NCBI RefSeq assembly: GCF_000226955.1
Contig: NZ_AGFU01000034.1
Span: forward strand, 62,001-126,000
Length of the DNA stretch: 64,000 nt
Origin: Sphingomonas elodea ATCC 31461
GTDB lineage: Bacteria; Pseudomonadota; Alphaproteobacteria; Sphingomonadales; Sphingomonadaceae
Reading direction: 5' to 3'
The notes under the pieces are model-generated. The model saw only the letters and a list, made by a program, of their open reading frames with translations, searched no databases and was not told the DNA's origin. Made by a program: the position numbers and the translations under genes. This document shows, one piece after another, positions 60,344 through 64,000 of the stretch; the first letter of the stretch is position 1, and every line of letters starts with the position of its first letter.

Positions 60344-62188
60344 ATGCGGAAGGAAATGGCGTGCTTGCTCGCGAGCGCGATGCTCGCGAGCGCGATGCTG
60401 GCGAGCCCGGCGGCAGCACAGCAGCAGCAACGGCCAGCGATCGACCTCAACCAGATCGGCTTCGAGCCTGGCGACGTAAAGCTTGCCGTGGTGCGGGGAG
60501 CCGGGACGGCCGCGCTTCCCTGGCTCTTGCTGGACGCGGATGGCAACGCTGTCGGCAAGGGCGACACCTATGTTTATGGCCCCGATGCGAGCTCGGGCGC
60601 GGTGGTCCAGCGGATCGATTTTTCCGGATTCCGGCGGGAAGGGAAGGGCTATCGGCTGTCGGTCGCCGGGGTGACCAGCGATCCCTTTGCCATCGCGCCT
60701 TCGCTCTATCGCCCGCTGGCGCGCGACGTTGCCAATTTCTTCTACCAGCAGCGCGCCGGCACGCCGATCGACGCGAAGTTCGCCGGTGCCGCCTGGGCGC
60801 GCCCGGCGGGACATGGGCATGAAGTGGCCGGCTGCTTTGCGGGGGCCGACCAGCGCGGGATGGTTTGGCCGGGCTGCGGCTACAAGCTCGACGTGACCGG
60901 CGGCTGGTACGATGCCGGCGACCACGGCAAATACCTGGTCAACGGCGGCATTTCGCTGTGGACGCTGCTCAACGCCTATGAGCGCCGCCCCAAGGCCTTC
61001 CCCGACGGATCGCTGCGCATCCCCGAAAGCGGCAACGGCGTGAGCGACCTGCTCGACGAAGCGCGCTGGGAAATGGACTTCCTGTTGCGCATGCAGATCG
61101 CGGACGGCGTGCGCACGCGGCTGCCCTCGGGCCCGCTCGGCGCGCCCAAGCCCGGCCGACCCGCCTGGGAGCCGAGCTTCCCGCCCTTCGCCGAGATCGA
61201 CGCCGGCGGCATGGCGCACCAGAAGGTCGCCGACCGCAACTGGACCGCGATGCCGATGCCGCCGCAGAACGATCGCGAGGAGCGCCTGCTCTATCCGCCC
61301 ACGACCGGCGCAACGCTCAACCTGGCGGCGACGGCGGCGCAGTGCGCCCGGCTGTGGCGCGGGGTGGACGATGCCTTCGCCGCCCGCTGCCTCACCGCCG
61401 CGCGGCGGGCCTGGGCGGCGGCGCAGCGCAACCCGCAGGTCTACGCCACCAGCAGCTTCACCGGCAGCGGCGGCTATGGCGATTCGAGCCTGAGCGACGA
61501 ATTCTACTGGGCCGCCGCCGAGCTCTACGCGACCACCGGCGAGGAGGTGTTCCGCAAGGCGGTGACCGGCTCGCCGCATTTCGGCGAAGCGGTCCGCGCG
61601 CCCGGCTGGAGCTTCACCGCCCCGCTCGGCACGATCACGCTGGCGACGGTGAAGACAGGCCTCGGCGACGCCGAGGTGCAGAAGCTGCGCGCCACGCTGA
61701 TCGTAGCGGCGGACGGCATTCTCGAGCAGCGCCGCCAGAACGGATATGCCATCCCCTATCGGCCGATCGGCTATCCCTGGGGCTCGAACGGCGACCTGAT
61801 GAACCAGGCGATGCTGCTCGGCGTGGCGAGCGATCTTACCGGCGCGCCGAAGTACCGCGCGGGCATCGTCTCGGCGCTCGACTATCTGCTGGGCCGCAAT
61901 CCGATGGGGACGTCCTATGTGAGCGGCTATGGCACGCGATCGCTCCGCAACCCGCACCACCGCTTCTGGGCGCATTCGCTCGACGCCAAGCTGCCGGGGC
62001 CGCCGCCGGGCGTGCTCTCGGGCGGACCGAACGACACCGCGATGGCCGATGCGGTGGCGATGCAGCTGAAGGGCAAGTGCGTCGCCCAGACCTGCTGGGC
62101 GGACGACATCCATGCCTATGCGCTGAACGAAGTCGCGATCAACTGGAACGCGCCGCTGTTCTGGGTGGCGGCGTGGGTGGATGATTGA
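60344..62188 (+). CDS. Glycoside hydrolase family 9 protein (cellulase/exo-glucanase type)
   Basis: A 614-residue enzyme. The signal peptide (1-25) contains a tandem SAMLA repeat. An N-terminal Ig-like CelD_N domain (about 30-118: DLNQIGFEPGDVKLAVV) precedes the (alpha/alpha)6 domain with DVTGGWYDAGDHGKYLVN (Asp 190/Asp 193), YLLGRNPMGTSYVSGYG, HHRFW and NEVAINWNAPLFWVAAW (acid Glu 596). GH9 enzymes cut beta-1,4-glucans. GGGGGAGCAGG precedes the ATG. It sits directly behind aguA (15 bp), so it should be induced together with xylan enzymes. Confidence 0.93.
   Translation: MRKEMACLLASAMLASAMLASPAAAQQQQRPAIDLNQIGFEPGDVKLAVVRGAGTAALPWLLLDADGNAVGKGDTYVYGPDASSGAVVQRIDFSGFRREGKGYRLSVAGVTSDPFAIAPSLYRPLARDVANFFYQQRAGTPIDAKFAGAAWARPAGHGHEVAGCFAGADQRGMVWPGCGYKLDVTGGWYDAGDHGKYLVNGGISLWTLLNAYERRPKAFPDGSLRIPESGNGVSDLLDEARWEMDFLLRMQIADGVRTRLPSGPLGAPKPGRPAWEPSFPPFAEIDAGGMAHQKVADRNWTAMPMPPQNDREERLLYPPTTGATLNLAATAAQCARLWRGVDDAFAARCLTAARRAWAAAQRNPQVYATSSFTGSGGYGDSSLSDEFYWAAAELYATTGEEVFRKAVTGSPHFGEAVRAPGWSFTAPLGTITLATVKTGLGDAEVQKLRATLIVAADGILEQRRQNGYAIPYRPIGYPWGSNGDLMNQAMLLGVASDLTGAPKYRAGIVSALDYLLGRNPMGTSYVSGYGTRSLRNPHHRFWAHSLDAKLPGPPPGVLSGGPNDTAMADAVAMQLKGKCVAQTCWADDIHAYALNEVAINWNAPLFWVAAWVDD
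60366..60395 (+). repeat. Tandem 15-bp repeat in the GH9 signal peptide
   Basis: Two exact copies of a 15-bp unit (60366-60380 and 60381-60395, TGCTCGCGAGCGCGA) followed by a partial third. They encode a repeated SAMLA-type segment within the hydrophobic core of the signal peptide. Confidence 0.75.
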
Positions 62189-62289
62189 GGCGGCGGCGGT
62201 TCGTGGGGTCAGGAAGCAGCGAGTCTGCTTTCGCCCAGTTGCGGACATACGCCACGCAAGCCAATGTGGGGCGCTAAGGGATGCGCGTG

Positions 62290-62526
62290 ATGAAGCTGAA
62301 TGACCAAGGGCGCGAGATTTGGTTCGAACGGATTGTGTGGAGTTATATGCCCGCACACTGGAAGGGCGTCGCCTACATGGCTGCAGTGATTGCGGTCAGC
62401 CTCATGCTTTGCTTCGTAGCTGACCGGTACGCACCTTCGCTCTTTGCCGTGCCGCTGATCGGTGGATGGGCTCTGGCGATGTGGCTTTGCGAACGACACG
62501 CACCGTCGCGTCGCAAAGGCAGCTAA
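62290..62526 (+). CDS. Small two-helix membrane protein, function unknown
   Basis: A 78-residue protein with two hydrophobic segments (GVAYMAAVIAVSLMLCFVA and FAVPLIGGWALAMWL) and charged ends. AAGGG lies 9 bases before the ATG at 62290; an in-frame ATG at 62281 directly abuts that site. By eye it is less GC-rich than the flanking glycosidases, which hints at separate origin. It converges with the GH3 gene. I do not recognise it. Confidence 0.55.
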   Translation: MKLNDQGREIWFERIVWSYMPAHWKGVAYMAAVIAVSLMLCFVADRYAPSLFAVPLIGGWALAMWLCERHAPSRRKGS

Positions 62527-62591
62527 CCACCAAGATCGGACATCTCCTTTCAGCGCAGGCCCGCGGCACCGCCAAACGGCCCCCGCAGTCG

Positions 62592-62627
62592 AGCGGGGAG
62601 ACTGCGGCGGTCAGCAGCCTCCCCGCT
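62592..62627. terminator. Hairpin between the small membrane protein and the GH3 gene
   Basis: A 14-bp stem with one mismatch (62592-62605 with 62614-62627) around an 8-base loop. It begins 5 bp after the GH3 stop on the minus strand. No T-run, so termination strength is uncertain. Confidence 0.55.
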
Positions 62628-62632
62628 GATCT

Positions 62633-64000
62633 TCACCTTACAGTCAGCGTAGCACTCTTCAGCGTCGCCGAATCCGGGCCGGACGAGATCGTGAACGTCC
62701 CCGGCTCCACGACATGGCGCATCTGGCTGTTCCACAGCGCCAGATCGTCCGGCGTCAGTTCGAAGCGCACCGTCTTCTTCTCGCCCGGCTTGAGCGTCAC
62801 CCGCTCGAAGCGCTTGAGCTCGATCACCGGCCGGGTGACCGATGCCTCGTCGTCATGGACGAAGAGCTGGACGACCTCGTCGCCGGCAACCTTGCCGGTG
62901 TTGGTCACGTCCACCTCGACGCTAGCCTTGTCGGCAATGCCGATCGTCGGCGTGCCCAGGCGCGGAGCCGAGATGTCGAACGTCGTGTAGCTCAGACCAT
63001 AGCCGAAGGGGTAGAGCGGGCTGGTGTCGCCGAACAGATAGCCGCGCCGCGCGCTCGGCTTCTTGTTGTAGTAGATCGGCAGCTGGCCGACACTCCGGGC
63101 CACTGACACCGGCAGCTTGCCGCCCGGATTGTACCGGCCGAACACCACGTCGGCGATCGCGTTGCCGGTCTGCTCGCCGAGATACCAGCCTTCGATCAGC
63201 GCCGGCGCCTTTTCCGCAAGATAGTTCACCGCATAGGGGCGGCCGTTGAGCAGGATCACCACGACCGGCTTGCCCAGCGCGATCAGTTCCTTCGCCAGCT
63301 GGTCCTGCGGCCCGGGCAGGTCGAGCGTCTCGCTGTCGCCGAGATGGTTGTCGGCCCAGGCCTCGCGGCTCACCGCCTCGTTGCCGCCGAGCACCAGCAC
63401 GACGACATCGGCGTTCTTGGCTGTCTCCAGCGCCTGGGCGCGGAGCTGGTCGTTCACCGAAGCCGGCACCTGCGCCACCGCATCCTTTGACCATTCGCGG
63501 TGGTTGGTGATGCGGATGCCCTCGGCATAGTCGACCGCGAACTTGCCCTTGCCCTCGGCCTGCATGCCTTCGAGCACGCTGACGACATGGTTGGGCAGGT
63601 CCGAATAGCCGCCGATCGGCGTATCCTTGGCGTGGGTGCCGATCACCGCCATGCGCTTGATGCCCCTGGCGTCGAGCGGCAGCAGGCCTTGTGCGTTCTT
63701 CAGCAGCACGATCGATTCGCGCGCCGCCTGGCGGGAGAGGGCGATCGCTTCGGGCGTGTTGGTACGCGCGGCGGCCAGCTTCACCTCGGGATAGGGGTTC
63801 TCGAACAGCCCGCCCTCGAACTTCATCCGCAGTACGCGGCGCACGGCATTGTCGATCTCGCCCTGGCTGACCCGGCCTTGCTTCACCAGCTGGACGAGAT
63901 GGGTGTACGCCTCGCCGTCCGGCGTTTCGACGTCGACGCCCGCGTCGAGCGCGCGCTGGGCGGCGTCCTTGGGGTCCTTGAACAGGTGGTGGCGGGTGAT
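62633..64000 (-). CDS. Beta-glucosidase, GH3 (BglX-like; N-terminus beyond the window edge)
   Basis: The frame is open from the right edge to the TGA at 62633, giving the last 455 residues. Seen are the end of the barrel domain (ALDAGVDVE; then VKQGRVSQGEIDNAVRRVLR MKFEGGLFENPY read across), the GH3_C sandwich (ESIVLLKNAQGLLPLDARGI, IALGKPVVVILLNGRPYAV) and the C-terminal fibronectin-III-like domain (GDEVVQLFVHDDEASVTRPV). It releases glucose or xylose from oligosaccharides, completing the GH10/GH67/GH9 set. The catalytic Asp and any signal peptide lie outside the window. Confidence 0.92.
   Translation of the reverse strand: MTRHHLFKDPKDAAQRALDAGVDVETPDGEAYTHLVQLVKQGRVSQGEIDNAVRRVLRMKFEGGLFENPYPEVKLAAARTNTPEAIALSRQAARESIVLLKNAQGLLPLDARGIKRMAVIGTHAKDTPIGGYSDLPNHVVSVLEGMQAEGKGKFAVDYAEGIRITNHREWSKDAVAQVPASVNDQLRAQALETAKNADVVVLVLGGNEAVSREAWADNHLGDSETLDLPGPQDQLAKELIALGKPVVVILLNGRPYAVNYLAEKAPALIEGWYLGEQTGNAIADVVFGRYNPGGKLPVSVARSVGQLPIYYNKKPSARRGYLFGDTSPLYPFGYGLSYTTFDISAPRLGTPTIGIADKASVEVDVTNTGKVAGDEVVQLFVHDDEASVTRPVIELKRFERVTLKPGEKKTVRFELTPDDLALWNSQMRHVVEPGTFTISSGPDSATLKSATLTVR

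Overview
The window is high-GC, gene-dense alphaproteobacterial chromosome. The most likely source is a sphingomonad (Sphingomonas or close relative). Reasons: three large TonB-dependent receptors, many TGATG/ATGA-coupled starts, an alphaproteobacterial DUF2794 gene beside cysE, GTG/TTG starts, and the intergenic palindromes (CCCGGCtttcGCCGGG type) that I associate with this group. I see no phage, IS element, CRISPR array, tRNA or rRNA.

Layout. 1-4064 (-): valine/branched-chain acid catabolism (mmsA, a small secreted protein, an acyl-CoA dehydrogenase, and a 3-hydroxyisobutyryl-CoA hydrolase-like gene cut by the left edge). 4186-7470 (-): peroxide defence, ahpC-ahpF-oxyR, with a possible attenuator pair and a strong terminator between the genes. 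7750-13424: an acyltransferase-3, a TauE/SafE exporter divergent from cysE-DUF2794, a DUF2157-like membrane protein and an SDR. 13565-20778 (-): a complete phosphate operon, phoR-pstS-pstC-pstA-pstB-phoU-phoB. 20943-23462 (+): a four-gene cassette (Tat-exported protein, PqqD-like protein, HprK-related kinase, nucleotidyltransferase), the poorly understood 'HPr-rel-A' type system and the best candidate here for undescribed biology. 23553-32103: a TonB receptor and DUF2946 protein (probably metal related), then cydDC divergent from cydABX (cytochrome bd oxidase with its maturation transporter). 32204-39242: a 52-aa protein, a MscS channel, the trehalose operon otsB-GH15-otsA and a ClC channel. 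39453-46512: a periplasmic aldehyde oxidoreductase (paoABC type) divergent from a TonB receptor. 46610-51715: an 84-aa protein, hemN, and a three-domain GH18-like/polysaccharide deacetylase/GT2 membrane protein. 52069-56806: a TonB receptor, AlkB, an ArsR-type regulator and a P-loop kinase with a truncated phosphotransferase-like domain. 56891-64000: plant-polysaccharide utilisation, with GH10 xylanase divergent from GH67 alpha-glucuronidase-GH9, plus a GH3 beta-glucosidase cut by the right edge. A LacI-type operator-like palindrome lies in the GH10/GH67 divergent promoter.

How the genes fit together. The organism looks like an aerobic to microaerobic heterotroph. It scavenges phosphate, survives peroxide and osmotic stress, imports large or metal-bound substrates through TonB receptors, and degrades glucuronoxylan and beta-glucans. 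Every convergent gene pair checked has a palindrome or hairpin between the genes (near 11.3, 23.5, 32.2, 33.8, 46.6, 54.6 and 62.6 kb). All functional calls come from reading translations and motifs by eye; no database search was run.
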